DNA of 64,000 nucleotides from Panacagrimonas sp965216845 (GTDB taxonomy: Bacteria; Pseudomonadota; Gammaproteobacteria; Nevskiales; Nevskiaceae), in NCBI GenBank assembly GCA_965216845.1, contig OZ244200.1, positions 2,356,001-2,420,000 of the forward strand, given 5' to 3'. Shown piece after piece: positions 52,598 through 62,105 of the stretch. Both the position numbers and the translations under genes were made by a program. Every line of letters begins with the position of its first letter. The stretch's first letter is position 1. The notes beneath the pieces were generated by a model. That model saw only the letters and a list, made by a program, of their open reading frames with translations, searched no databases and had not been told where the DNA came from.

Positions 52598-54049
52598 ATG
52601 GAAAACAACATCGCCCTGCCCGATTGCAGCAGACTGTTCATCGGCGGCCACTGGAAGGAGCCTGCCGTCGCCGCGTCCTACAGCAACGAGAACCCGGCAC
52701 TGCGCAAACCCCTGTGCGACGTCGCCATTGCCGGCCAGGCCGATGTCGATCTGGCGGTCAAGGCCGCGCAGACCGGCTTGGCCAGCAAGGAATGGGCGGG
52801 ACTGTCGGCGGCTGATCGTGGCCGCCTGCTGTGGAAGGTCGGCCAGATCATCCGCGAGCGCGCCACCGAACTCGCCACGCTGGAATCCCTGGACGTCGGC
52901 AAACTCTACTTGGAAGCCCTGTACGGCGACATGGAAAACGCCGCAGGCGCGTTCGAGTACTACGCCGGCTGGAGCAACAAGATCACCGGGCAGGTGTTGC
53001 CGGTGCCGTCCAAATTCCTCGACTACACACGCCGCGAACCGGTGGGCGTGGTCGGCGCCATCATTCCGTGGAACTTCCCGCTGATGATGGCGGCGATGAA
53101 GATCGCACCGGCTCTGGCGATGGGCAACGCGGTCATTCTGAAACCGGCAGAGCAGACGCCGCTGACCGCCGTGGCGCTGGCGGGCATTCTCGACGAAGCG
53201 GGACTGCCCAAGGGCATCGTGAGCGTGCTGACCGGCTTCGGTGACACCGGCAAGGCGATGGTGGCGCACCCGGGGATCGACAAGATCACCTTCACCGGCT
53301 CCACCGAAGTCGGCAAGTCGATCATGCGCGGCTGCGCCGACACGCTCAAGCGCGTGTCGCTGGAGCTGGGCGGAAAGTCGCCGAACATCGTGTTCGAGGA
53401 CGCCGACATCAAGCGTGCCGTGCGCGGCGTCACCACCGGTATTTATTACAACCAGGGCCAGATGTGTACGGCCGGATCGCGCGTGCTGGTGCACGAAAGC
53501 ATCCACAATCAGTTCATGGACGCCTTCCTGGCTGCGGTCAAGGAGATTCAGGCCGGCAATCCCTTTGACAAGGCCTCGCGGATGGGCGCGCTGGTTTCTG
53601 CGGATCAGTTCGAGCGCGTCAGCGGCTACGTGGAACTGGGACAGAAGCAAGGCGCCACCCTGGCCCTGGGCGGCTCGCCGGGCGACGGCGAAGGCTACTT
53701 CTTCCAACCCACCGTGTTCACCGACGTGCAGCCGCACCACCGCATCGCGCAGGAGGAAATTTTCGGTCCGGTCGTGGCCACCTCCACCTTCAAGACCGAA
53801 GAGGAAGTGCTGGCCGTGGCCAACAACGTCAGCTACGGCCTGGCAGCCGGCATGTGGACGCACGATCTGGCACGAGCGCACCGGGTGGCGCACGCGCTCA
53901 AGGCGGGCACGGTCTGGGTCAACACCTACAACGCCATGTGGCGGGAATCGCCCTTCGGCGGCTACAAGCAGAGCGGACAAGGGCGTGAAGGGGGCCAGGA
54001 CGGCGCCGAGTTGTATACCGAGGTCAAGAACATCTGCATCGCTGTCTGA
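52598..54049 (+). CDS. NAD(P)-dependent aldehyde dehydrogenase (betaine aldehyde dehydrogenase-like)
   Basis: The 483-residue protein has IIPWNFPLMMA, FTGSTEVGKSIM, the base segment LELGGKSPNIVFED, the catalytic cysteine in NQGQMCTAGSRV and the C-terminal ESPFGGYKQSGQGREGG. It is the first gene of the ring-cleavage operon, with a purine-rich ribosome binding site (GGAAGAGAGAGGA). In a Baeyer-Villiger pathway it would oxidise the semialdehyde formed from the hydroxy acid into a dicarboxylic acid. It is not closely related to the aldehyde dehydrogenase at 110-1561. Confidence 0.92.
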   Translation: MENNIALPDCSRLFIGGHWKEPAVAASYSNENPALRKPLCDVAIAGQADVDLAVKAAQTGLASKEWAGLSAADRGRLLWKVGQIIRERATELATLESLDVGKLYLEALYGDMENAAGAFEYYAGWSNKITGQVLPVPSKFLDYTRREPVGVVGAIIPWNFPLMMAAMKIAPALAMGNAVILKPAEQTPLTAVALAGILDEAGLPKGIVSVLTGFGDTGKAMVAHPGIDKITFTGSTEVGKSIMRGCADTLKRVSLELGGKSPNIVFEDADIKRAVRGVTTGIYYNQGQMCTAGSRVLVHESIHNQFMDAFLAAVKEIQAGNPFDKASRMGALVSADQFERVSGYVELGQKQGATLALGGSPGDGEGYFFQPTVFTDVQPHHRIAQEEIFGPVVATSTFKTEEEVLAVANNVSYGLAAGMWTHDLARAHRVAHALKAGTVWVNTYNAMWRESPFGGYKQSGQGREGGQDGAELYTEVKNICIAV

Positions 54050-54118
54050 CCAACGGCGCGTGCGTACCTCTGCTATGGGGTACCCGCGCCGGGATGTTTG
54101 CGGTAGGCTCGTCTACCT

Positions 54119-54126
54119 AACATTCG
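54119..54126 (+). promoter_or_regulatory. AACATTCG motif and inverted repeat before the lactone hydrolase gene
   Basis: The 143-base gap between aldehyde dehydrogenase and hydrolase holds AACATTCG, the same octamer that occurs twice before the aldehyde dehydrogenase, and directly upstream the inverted repeat GGTAG-6 bases-CTACC (54102-54117). An internal promoter or operator here is plausible. Confidence 0.3.
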
Positions 54127-54192
54127 TTCCAAACACAAGAGTGCGCCGGAGCTCACCGCCCGAGCGACACCTGATCAACTGGAGGAGACATC

Positions 54193-55107
54193 ATGGCAAG
54201 CAAGGAATCGCTGGAACTGGAAAAGCTTTATCGCGGCTGGGTGGCCGAGATGGCCGCAAACCCGGACGCCGACGTCGACGAACTGCGCCGATTGTTCGAG
54301 CACTGGGGGGATGTGACCGCCGAGCCGGGGGGCGTGGACTACCTGGAGGTCGATGCCGGCGGCGTACCCGCCATGTGGGCGGTCCCCAAGGGGGCGACGC
54401 AGACCAAGGCCCTGCTGTGCTCGCACGGCGGCGGCTATGTGGTGGGGTCGATGTACACCCACCGCAAGCTGTTCGGGCACATCGCCAAGGCCGTCGGTTG
54501 CCGGGCGCTGATCGTCCACTATGACCGTGCGCCGGAGAATCCGCTGCCGGGGCCGGTCAACGACATGGTCACGGCCTACCGCTGGCTGCTGGAAACGCAG
54601 GGCCTCAAGCCGGGCGATATCGCCTTCACCGGGGACTCGGCCGGCGGCGCACTCGCGGTCACCACGATGGCCGCCGCGCGCGAACAGGGCCTGCCCATGC
54701 CAGCGGCCAGCATGCCGATGTCGCCCTGGGCGGGCGCCGACACCTCCGGCGAAAGCTACGACAGCAACGCGCAGCGCGACGCGCTGGTGTCGCGCGACAC
54801 CTCACAGGGCCTGGGCGGGCTCTCGCTGGGCGAAAACGGCGACCCCAAGGCGCCGCTGAACAACCCGCTGTACACCGACTATGGCGGCATGCCGCCGATC
54901 TACATCCAGGTGGGCGAAGCCGAGACGCTGCTCGATGACAGCCGGCGCCTGGCCGAACGCGCCAGCCAGGCCGGTGTCGAGGTGAAGATCGATGAGTTCC
55001 CGGACATGCAGCACGTGTTCCAGTTTCTCGCCGGCACCGCGCCAGAGGCCGACGAAGCCATCGCACGCATGGCGCAATGGGTGCGCCCCCGGCTGGGCAT
55101 GAACTGA
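54193..55107 (+). CDS. Alpha/beta hydrolase of the HSL family, probable epsilon-lactone hydrolase (MlhB-like)
   Basis: The 304-residue protein has the oxyanion motif SHGGGYVVGS, the nucleophile GDSAGGAL near residue 150, the acid in VGEAETLLDDS and the histidine in MQHVFQF, so the catalytic triad of hormone-sensitive-lipase-type esterases is complete. Enzymes of this type open the lactones made by Baeyer-Villiger monooxygenases; the monooxygenase gene starts 28 bases downstream. The ATG has GGAGGAG upstream. It is a cytosolic enzyme without a signal peptide. A general esterase role is the alternative. Confidence 0.87.
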   Translation: MASKESLELEKLYRGWVAEMAANPDADVDELRRLFEHWGDVTAEPGGVDYLEVDAGGVPAMWAVPKGATQTKALLCSHGGGYVVGSMYTHRKLFGHIAKAVGCRALIVHYDRAPENPLPGPVNDMVTAYRWLLETQGLKPGDIAFTGDSAGGALAVTTMAAAREQGLPMPAASMPMSPWAGADTSGESYDSNAQRDALVSRDTSQGLGGLSLGENGDPKAPLNNPLYTDYGGMPPIYIQVGEAETLLDDSRRLAERASQAGVEVKIDEFPDMQHVFQFLAGTAPEADEAIARMAQWVRPRLGMN

Positions 55108-55135
55108 CACGCTCGAATCGTTCCTGGAGGACGAC

Positions 55136-56869
55136 ATGAGTCAGAGTGAATATGACGTGGTGGTGGTCGGTGCCGGTTTTGCCGGCCTCTACCAGCTCCA
55201 CAGACTGCGCGCGCTCGGCCTGCGGGTTCGTCTGTACGAGGCCGGCGCTGAACTGGGCGGCATCTGGTACTGGAACTGCTACCCCGGCGCGCGTGTCGAC
55301 ACCCACGTGCCGATGTACGAATACGGCCTGGAAGAAATCTGGTCAGAGTGGAATTGGAGCGAGCGTTTTCCCGGCTGGGAGGAGCTGCGCCGCTACTTCG
55401 ACTTCGTCGACCGCAAGCTCGACCTGCGCCGCGACATCCAGTTCAACACCCGCGTCAGCGGCGCCAGCTTCGATGCCGCGCGTCAGCAATGGCAGGTCGA
55501 GATCGACCCGGGCGAGCCGGTGCGCGCCAAGTTTCTGGTGCTCTGCGTCGGCTTCGGTTCCAAGATCTTCATCCCCGACCTGAAGGGCCTGGAACGCTTC
55601 CAGGGCGATTGCCACCATACCGCGCGCTGGCCGCAGCAAGGCCTGGATTTCAAGGGCAAGCGCGTGGCCATCATCGGCACCGGCGCCAGCGGCGTACAGG
55701 TGGCGCAGGTCGCCAGCCGTGAGGCCGCACAGCTCACCGTGTTTCAGCGCACGCCCTGCCTGGCACTGCCCATGGGCCAGCGCAAGCTGGATGCAGCGAC
55801 CCTTGCGCAGTGGAAGCAGAACTACCCACAGCGCTACGCCAAACGCCGTGACACCTTTGGCGGCTTCGATTTCAGCCTGCTCGACGGCTCGGCGTTGGCG
55901 GTGAGTCCGGCCGAGCGCAACGCCAAGTTCCAGGAACTGTGGGACGAAGGCGGCTTCCATTTCTGGATCGGCACCTGGATGGAGGTGCTCACCAACGAGG
56001 AAGTCAACCGGACCGCCTACGACTTCTGGCGTGACAAGACGCGGGCACGAATCAGGGATCCGCACATCGCCGATCTGCTGGCGCCGATGGAGCCACCCTA
56101 CCCGTTCGGGACCAAACGCCCCTCGTTGGAACAGGGCTACTTCGAGATCTTCAACCAGGACAACGTGCGTCTGATCGATGTCAACACCGATCCCATTCAG
56201 GAGATCACGGTGCGCGGCATCCGCACCCACAATCAGGAACTGGATTTCGACGTGATTGTCCTGGCGACCGGGTTCGACGCCGTCAGCGGCGGTCTGGCCA
56301 GCATCGACATCCGTGGCACGCGCGGCCAGACGCTGAAGCAGCGATGGGCTGAAGGCACGCGCACTTATCTGGGGCTGGCCACCGCCGGGTTTCCCAACCT
56401 GCTCTATCTCTACGGCCCGCAAAGCCCCTCGGGATTCTGCAACGGACCCAGCTGCGCCGAGCTGCAAGGCGACTGGGTGGTGCGCTGCCTGGCCGATCTG
56501 CGCGACAAGGGCGTCGACCGGATCGAGGCCACCGAAACCGCCGAAACGGTATGGGGGCAGATCGTGCACAGCCTGGCGCAGATGACGCTGTTCCCGCGCG
56601 CCGACTCCTGGTACATGGGCGCCAACGTCCCCGGCAAGCCCCGCGAGATGCTCAATTATCCGGGCGGTCTGGCGCTTTATCTGCAGCAGTGCGAGGCCGT
56701 GGCCGACCGCGGCTACGAGGGCTTCGAGCTCGACGGTCAGGCGATCGCGCCCGCCCTGAACGATGGCCAGCCGCAGTTTGAGGTCGTGCGCCTGATGGCC
56801 GAACTACAGGCCGCAGCGGCTGACGCCGCCCAAGTCACCCCACGCGAAAATGCCGGAGGCGCCGCATGA
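55136..56869 (+). CDS. Flavin-dependent Baeyer-Villiger monooxygenase
   Basis: The enzyme inserts oxygen beside a ketone carbonyl, giving an ester or lactone, using NADPH and FAD. The 577-residue protein has the FAD motif VGAGFAGLYQLHRL, the specific fingerprint FQGDCHHTARWP, the NADPH motif GTGASGVQVAQ and the ATGFDAVSGG segment. It is slightly longer than cyclohexanone monooxygenase because of a C-terminal tail. GGAGG stands before the ATG. It follows the lactone hydrolase by 28 bases and overlaps the next crotonase by 4 bases. A cyclic ketone is the likely substrate. Confidence 0.93.
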   Translation: MSQSEYDVVVVGAGFAGLYQLHRLRALGLRVRLYEAGAELGGIWYWNCYPGARVDTHVPMYEYGLEEIWSEWNWSERFPGWEELRRYFDFVDRKLDLRRDIQFNTRVSGASFDAARQQWQVEIDPGEPVRAKFLVLCVGFGSKIFIPDLKGLERFQGDCHHTARWPQQGLDFKGKRVAIIGTGASGVQVAQVASREAAQLTVFQRTPCLALPMGQRKLDAATLAQWKQNYPQRYAKRRDTFGGFDFSLLDGSALAVSPAERNAKFQELWDEGGFHFWIGTWMEVLTNEEVNRTAYDFWRDKTRARIRDPHIADLLAPMEPPYPFGTKRPSLEQGYFEIFNQDNVRLIDVNTDPIQEITVRGIRTHNQELDFDVIVLATGFDAVSGGLASIDIRGTRGQTLKQRWAEGTRTYLGLATAGFPNLLYLYGPQSPSGFCNGPSCAELQGDWVVRCLADLRDKGVDRIEATETAETVWGQIVHSLAQMTLFPRADSWYMGANVPGKPREMLNYPGGLALYLQQCEAVADRGYEGFELDGQAIAPALNDGQPQFEVVRLMAELQAAAADAAQVTPRENAGGAA

Positions 56870-57771
56870 GCTATGAAACCCTGCGGGTTCGACACGAGGA
56901 CGGCATCGACATCCTCACCCTGTACCGGCCAGGGGTGTTGAACGCTTTCAACACCACCATGGCCGATGAACTTGAAGACTATTTCTGCGGCGTGAATCAC
57001 CGCGACGAGGTACGGGCCGTCGTCGTCACCGGAGACGGACGCGCGTTCTGTGCCGGCGCGGATCTATCCTCCGGGCTCGAAAAGTTCGTCGTTCCGGAAA
57101 AGGCAGACACCACGCTTGCCGAGCTGGACGCGCACTTCGACGACCCCGGCATGCGAGGGGTCCGCGACATCGGCGGCCGCTCGGCGCTGGCGATCTACGC
57201 CTGCACCAAGCCGGTGATCGCCGCCATCAACGGCGCCTGCGTGGGCATCGGTGCCACGCTCACGCTGCCCATGGATACGCGCTTTGCCAGCCAGGATGCG
57301 CGCATCGGTTTCGTGTTCGGACGCGTGGGTCTGGTGCCCGAAGCCTGCTCGAGCTGGTTTCTGCCGCGCCTCGTCGGCATCAGTCGCGCCCTGGAGTGGT
57401 GCTACCGCGCGCATCTGATCGACGCGCAGGAAGCGCTGGCGGGCGGCTTGTTGCGCGAAGTGGTGCCAGCCGATCAGCTGTTGGACCACGCCATGGCCTA
57501 TGCGCGTTCGCTGGTGGCCGTCAGTTCGCCCGTCTCCATCGCCATGACGCGGCAACTGCTGCTGCGCAATTGCGCGGCCGAGCACCCGGCCGAAGCACAC
57601 AAGGCCGAATCCCTGACCCTGTTGCATGTGTTCACACATGACTTCAGGGAGGGCACCCGCGCCTTTCATGAAAAACGGCCGGCACGCTTCACCTCCAGTC
57701 CGTCGCGGGATCTGCCACCGTTCTACGAAGACTGGATCGCCGGTCGCCGCGGACCGGTCGAGCCGGACTGA
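56866..57771 (+). CDS. Enoyl-CoA hydratase/isomerase family protein (crotonase)
   Basis: The 301-residue protein has RAFCAGADLSSGLEK and INGACVGIGATLTLPMD. Neither standard hydratase glutamate is in place (GIGAT; FVFGRVGLVPEACSSWF); an acidic residue in VPEACSS is shifted as in isomerase-like members. The C-terminus DFREGTRAFHEKRPARF is extended by about 20 residues. Its ATG overlaps the monooxygenase stop (ATGA). Double-bond isomerisation or C-C bond hydrolysis of a ring-opened acyl-CoA are possibilities; the exact reaction is unclear. Confidence 0.85.
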   Translation: MSYETLRVRHEDGIDILTLYRPGVLNAFNTTMADELEDYFCGVNHRDEVRAVVVTGDGRAFCAGADLSSGLEKFVVPEKADTTLAELDAHFDDPGMRGVRDIGGRSALAIYACTKPVIAAINGACVGIGATLTLPMDTRFASQDARIGFVFGRVGLVPEACSSWFLPRLVGISRALEWCYRAHLIDAQEALAGGLLREVVPADQLLDHAMAYARSLVAVSSPVSIAMTRQLLLRNCAAEHPAEAHKAESLTLLHVFTHDFREGTRAFHEKRPARFTSSPSRDLPPFYEDWIAGRRGPVEPD

Positions 57772-57809
57772 CCGCGACACCCACTTCAACCAACCGAGAA
57801 CTCCAAGTC

Positions 57810-58916
57810 ATGCGAATTACTGCCGCTGTATTGCGTGAGGTGGGCCAGCCGTTTCAGATCGAAGAACTGGAGCTGGCGCCACCGCAACAAGACGAGGTTC
57901 TGGTGCGCACCGTGGCAAGCGGCATCTGTCACAGCGACTACTCGATTGCCCACGGCGTGCTGCGTGCGCCCATGCCCATCGTGCTGGGCCATGAGGGTGC
58001 CGGCATCGTCGAGCAGGTTGGCCCCGGCGTCAGCCACCTCAAGCCCGGCGACAAGGTCATCGGTTCGCTGACGCCCAGCTGCGGCGAATGCGTCATGTGC
58101 AAGGAGCACAAACATTTCATGTGCGTCCAGATGGGCGCGCTGCTCAACAACTGCACCTACATCGACGGCAGCACGCGGCACAAGACCCTGGATGGGCAAG
58201 CGGTTTACGCCATGTGCGGACTGGCCTCGTTCGGGTCGCACATGGTCATGCCGGCGGGCTCGGCCATCAAGGTGCCGGACGACACGGCGCTGGAATCCAC
58301 CTGTCTGATCGGTTGCGGTGTCACCACCGGCGCGGGCGCGGCGCTGAACACGGTTCAGATCGAGGCCGGCGACGGCGTCGCGGTGGTCGGCTGCGGCGGG
58401 GTCGGCCTGTCCATCATCCAGGGGGCGCGCATCGCCGGTGCCGGCATCATCATCGCCGTGGATCCGGTGCCCGAAAAGCGCGAGCTGGCGATGCGCATGG
58501 GCGCCACCCACACGCTGCATCCGTTCGAGGAGAACGTGCAGGCTGCGGTGCGCAAACTGACCGGCGGGCTCGGTGTGCACTTCGCTTTCGAAGCCCTGGG
58601 TCGCCTGGAAACCATGGAACAGTGCTGGAGTCTGATCCGACCCACCGGGCGCGCGGTCATCGTGGGCATTGCCGCACTCAACCAGTCCGTGCGCTTGCCG
58701 GCGGCCGGCTTGCTGGCGGAGTACGAAATCCAGGGCAGCTGCTATGGCTCGTCCTCGCCGGCAGTGGACATCCCCCGCTTCGCGGCGCTGTACAAGAAGG
58801 GCGAGCTGCTGCTGGACGAAATGATCACGCAGCGCATCGGCTTGCAGGACATCAACCGCGCGTTCGAGGAAATGGGTCGCGGCGAAGGCGCCCGTTCGGT
58901 GATCACCTACGGATGA
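57810..58916 (+). CDS. Zinc-dependent alcohol dehydrogenase (MDR family), copy 1
   Basis: The 368-residue protein has the catalytic zinc ligands in SGICHSDYS and GHEGAG and the cysteine in LIGCGVTTGAG, the structural zinc site CGECVMCKEHKHFMC and the NAD motif GCGGVGLSIIQGA. It resembles the class III/NDMA-dependent group that acts on primary, allylic or cyclic alcohols. In this operon it could oxidise the cyclic alcohol to the ketone or the hydroxy acid to the semialdehyde. It is a close paralogue of the gene 72 bases downstream. Confidence 0.9.
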   Translation: MRITAAVLREVGQPFQIEELELAPPQQDEVLVRTVASGICHSDYSIAHGVLRAPMPIVLGHEGAGIVEQVGPGVSHLKPGDKVIGSLTPSCGECVMCKEHKHFMCVQMGALLNNCTYIDGSTRHKTLDGQAVYAMCGLASFGSHMVMPAGSAIKVPDDTALESTCLIGCGVTTGAGAALNTVQIEAGDGVAVVGCGGVGLSIIQGARIAGAGIIIAVDPVPEKRELAMRMGATHTLHPFEENVQAAVRKLTGGLGVHFAFEALGRLETMEQCWSLIRPTGRAVIVGIAALNQSVRLPAAGLLAEYEIQGSCYGSSSPAVDIPRFAALYKKGELLLDEMITQRIGLQDINRAFEEMGRGEGARSVITYG

Positions 58917-58988
58917 GCGTGCACGACCTGCCCTGAAACGGCGCCCGAAATATCAGACCGGAACGCAACCGGTGGAGACGATCAAGAC

Positions 58989-60095
58989 ATGAAAACCAAA
59001 GCAGCCGTGCTGTATGCCGTGGACCAGCCTCTGGTCATCGAGGAGCTGGAACTCGAAGCCCCGCGCGACAACGAGATCCTCATCCGCTGTGTCGCCAGCG
59101 GCATCTGTCACAGCGACTACTCCGTGCGCGACGGCACCCTGGGCCTGACGCTTCCGGCGGTACTCGGTCACGAGGGTGCCGGCATCGTCGAGGCGGTCGG
59201 CAAGGGCGTGACCCACGTGGTTCCGGGTGACCACGTCATCGTTTCGCTCACCCCGCAATGCGGCGTCTGCGTGTTCTGCAAGGAACACAAACCCTTTCTC
59301 TGCGCGCAGATGAGCAAGGGGCTGACCAAGGGCCTGCAACCCGATGGCAGCAAGCGGCTCAAGAACAGCAAGGGCGAAGACATCGGCCAGTTGCTGGCGC
59401 TAGGCACCTTTTCCGAACGGGCGGTGGTGCCAGCCGGCACCGCGATCAAGGTCAAGCCCGATGTGCCACTCGAATCCGCCTGCCTGATTGGTTGCGGCGT
59501 GACCACCGGCGTCGGCGCCGCGCTCAATACGGTTCAGATCAAGCCCGGCGACAGCGTCGCGGTCATCGGATGCGGTGGCGTGGGGCTGTCGATCATCCAG
59601 GGTGCGCGCATCGCCGGCGCCACCACCATCATCGCCATCGACCCGATTGCCGAGAAGCGATCACTGGCCACGCAGGTCGGCGCCACCGACACGCTGGACC
59701 CCAGCGGCGACCATAACGTGGTCAAGCAGGTGCGCAAGATGACCGGCGGCGGCGTGCATTTCGCGTTCGAGGCGCTGGGACGCAAGCAGACCATCGAGCA
59801 GGCCTGGGCCATGCCGCGCGTCACTGGCACGGCGGTCATCGTCGGCGTGCCGAAGAATGACACGATGCTGGAATTGCCGGTGCTGGGCTTCTTCGGCGAG
59901 AAGCATTTCAAGGGTTCGGCCTACGGCAGCTGCGTGCCTTCGCGCGACATCCCCAAATACGTGGATCTGTTCATGAGCGGCGAGCTCCAGCTCGACTCAA
60001 TGATCACCCAGCGCATTGCGCTGGAACAGGTCAACGAGGCGCTCGATCAGATGGGTCGTGGCGAAGGCGCACGCTCGGTGATCGGGTTCGGCTGA
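58989..60095 (+). CDS. Zinc-dependent alcohol dehydrogenase (MDR family), copy 2
   Basis: Also 368 residues, with the same ligands: SGICHSDYS, GHEGAG, CGVCVFCKEHKPFLC, LIGCGVTTGVG and GCGGVGLSIIQGA. It is most diverged from copy 1 around residues 115-135 (GLTKGLQPDGSKRLKNSKG), a region lining the active-site entrance in such enzymes, so the two probably serve different alcohols of the same pathway. GGAG precedes the ATG. Its TGA overlaps the ATG of the next crotonase by one base (TGATG). Confidence 0.9.
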   Translation: MKTKAAVLYAVDQPLVIEELELEAPRDNEILIRCVASGICHSDYSVRDGTLGLTLPAVLGHEGAGIVEAVGKGVTHVVPGDHVIVSLTPQCGVCVFCKEHKPFLCAQMSKGLTKGLQPDGSKRLKNSKGEDIGQLLALGTFSERAVVPAGTAIKVKPDVPLESACLIGCGVTTGVGAALNTVQIKPGDSVAVIGCGGVGLSIIQGARIAGATTIIAIDPIAEKRSLATQVGATDTLDPSGDHNVVKQVRKMTGGGVHFAFEALGRKQTIEQAWAMPRVTGTAVIVGVPKNDTMLELPVLGFFGEKHFKGSAYGSCVPSRDIPKYVDLFMSGELQLDSMITQRIALEQVNEALDQMGRGEGARSVIGFG

Positions 60096-60865
60096 TGAGC
60101 GTCCGCCTCGAACGTCTGGGCGCCATCGCGCGCATCACGCTGGAGCGCCCCGAGGCGCTCAACGCGCTCAACGGCGAGATGAAGGATCGCATCGGCGACC
60201 TTGCCCTTGAGCTCCAGCGCGATGCAGAGGTGCGCTGCGTGGTGCTGTGCGGCCAGGGGCGCGCCTTCTGCGCCGGCTCCGACATCGGCACGATGACCGG
60301 CTTTGATGTCCGCGCGGGCCGCGCGCGGTTGCAGCAGGCTCATCGCCTCATCCTGGGCATTGCCAATCTAGACAAGCCGGTCATCGCTGCGGTACGCGGT
60401 GCCGCCGTCGGCGTCGGCTTCAGCCTGGCCCTGGCCAGCGATCTGATCGTTGCCTCGCAGACGGCGCGCTTTGGACTGGTGTTCAAGAAAGTCGGTCTGG
60501 CGCCCGATGGCGGAATGGCCTACTTCCTGACGCAGGCGATCGGCGCGCGCCGCGCCAGGGAGTTGATGCTGTCGGCGCGGCTGTTCGATGCACACCACGC
60601 GCAGTCACTGGGCCTGGTCAGCGAAGTGGTGGAGGACGCCGAACTCGAAGCACGCGCGATGGTGCTGGCCGAAGAAATGGCGTCGTCGGCCACTTTCGCG
60701 CTGGCCATGGGCAAGCGCATGTTCCACGCCGCCGCCAAGCCAAGTCTCGAAGAGTTTCTGGAGATGGAGTCGCACATCCAGACCGAGGTTCTGCAGACGC
60801 AGGACCACCGTGAAGGCGTGGCCGCCTATCGCGAAAAACGCAAACCCCTGTTCCACGGCCGTTGA
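60095..60865 (+). CDS. Enoyl-CoA hydratase/isomerase family (PaaG-like crotonase)
   Basis: The 256-residue protein has RAFCAGSDIGTMTG and VRGAAVGVGFSLALASD. Both hydratase glutamates are absent, and an aspartate stands in VGLAPDGGMAYFL, the position of the catalytic aspartate of PaaG and related isomerases. It is therefore more likely a ring-modified or enoyl-CoA isomerase than a hydratase. It ends GVAAYREKRKPLF. It is translationally coupled to the upstream alcohol dehydrogenase and followed by an acyl-CoA dehydrogenase. Confidence 0.87.
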   Translation: MSVRLERLGAIARITLERPEALNALNGEMKDRIGDLALELQRDAEVRCVVLCGQGRAFCAGSDIGTMTGFDVRAGRARLQQAHRLILGIANLDKPVIAAVRGAAVGVGFSLALASDLIVASQTARFGLVFKKVGLAPDGGMAYFLTQAIGARRARELMLSARLFDAHHAQSLGLVSEVVEDAELEARAMVLAEEMASSATFALAMGKRMFHAAAKPSLEEFLEMESHIQTEVLQTQDHREGVAAYREKRKPLFHGR

Positions 60866-60891
60866 CAAAGGCCATCGCTTCCGGAGTGACC

Positions 60892-62076
60892 ATGTTTCAA
60901 CTCGACCCTGAACTCGAATCCTTTCGTGACGAAGCCCGCAAGCTGGCCGAACGCGCCTTTTCAGCCAAGGCCGCCTATTGGGACGAGGAAGAAATCTACC
61001 CGATGGAAAACCTCAAGCTGCTGGCCGAGCTGGGTTACCTGGGACTGGTGATCCCGGAGGAATATGGCGGCTCCGGCGCGCCGGTCATTCAGGGCACGCT
61101 GGTGCTCGAAGAGTTTGCCCGGGTCTGCTTCAACACCGCGCTGTTGGCGCAGATGGGCCTCAATGGTCCGTCGCGCGCGATCACGGTGCTGGGCAACGAG
61201 GAACAGAAAAAGCGCTGGCTGCCGGGCTGCGTGAGTGGCCAGAACATCTTCGGTATCGGCATCAGCGAGCCGGGTGCCGGTTCGGCCATGACCGACATGA
61301 TCACCAGCGCCACGCCCGACGGCGACCACATTGTCCTCAACGGCCAGAAGTGCTTTTGCACCGGTGGCCACATGGCGACCCACATCCTGGTGTTTGCACG
61401 CTGGGGCAAAACCCGGGGGCCGCGCGGCATCGGCGCGCTGGTGGTTGAAAAGGGCACGCCGGGGTTCGAGATCGGCCACCCCGGTCCAAAGATGGGCGGG
61501 CGTGGTGTGGCCGAGGTGGAGCTGTTCTTTGACCATTGCCGGGTGCCCAAGGAGAACGTGATCATGGCCGGCGACCCGGACTCCACGCGCAGCTTCAAGC
61601 GCCTGATGAGCTCCTTTGGCCCGGAGCGCGTCGGCAATGCGGCAATGTGTCTGGGCGTTGCCCAGGGCGCCTACGAGCTGGCACGCAGCTACTCGCTGGA
61701 ACGCAAGCAGTTCGGCAAGCCGATCTGCGAATTCCAGGGCATCCAGTGGAAGGTCGCCGACATGGCCACTCAGATCCATGCCTCGCGACTGATGATCTAC
61801 CGCGCCGCCACCAATCTGGTGGACGGCTTCCCCGACCCGCTGGAAGCGGCCTACGCCAAGCTCTACGCCAACGAGATGGTGCAGCGCGTGACCAACGAGG
61901 CGCTGCAGGTCCATGGCCATTACGGCTTCACCCGCGAGTTTCCGCTGGAGCGCATGGTGCGTGACTCGCGCGGCTTTGCCCTGGGTGGCGGCACTACCGA
62001 AATTCTGCGCAACACCATCGCCGCCATCGTCTACGGCAGAGCCTTCGACCAGCGTGCGGGCAGCCGTTCCAACTGA
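60892..62076 (+). CDS. Acyl-CoA dehydrogenase
   Basis: The 394-residue protein has GISEPGAGSAMTDMITSA, QKCFCTGGHMATH, ARSYSLERKQFGKPICEFQ and VHGHYGFTREFPLERMVRDSR. At the C-terminal base position it has glycine (ALGGGTTEILRN); a glutamate in FGPERVG could act from helix G as in isovaleryl-CoA dehydrogenase. The ATG at 60892 has GGAG six bases upstream; a GTG/ATG-like start 30 bases earlier is less likely because it would overlap the crotonase stop. Substrate probably branched or derived from a ring. Confidence 0.88.
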   Translation: MFQLDPELESFRDEARKLAERAFSAKAAYWDEEEIYPMENLKLLAELGYLGLVIPEEYGGSGAPVIQGTLVLEEFARVCFNTALLAQMGLNGPSRAITVLGNEEQKKRWLPGCVSGQNIFGIGISEPGAGSAMTDMITSATPDGDHIVLNGQKCFCTGGHMATHILVFARWGKTRGPRGIGALVVEKGTPGFEIGHPGPKMGGRGVAEVELFFDHCRVPKENVIMAGDPDSTRSFKRLMSSFGPERVGNAAMCLGVAQGAYELARSYSLERKQFGKPICEFQGIQWKVADMATQIHASRLMIYRAATNLVDGFPDPLEAAYAKLYANEMVQRVTNEALQVHGHYGFTREFPLERMVRDSRGFALGGGTTEILRNTIAAIVYGRAFDQRAGSRSN

Positions 62077-62105
62077 GCACAAACATCTGACCAGGAGAGC
62101 CCAGC

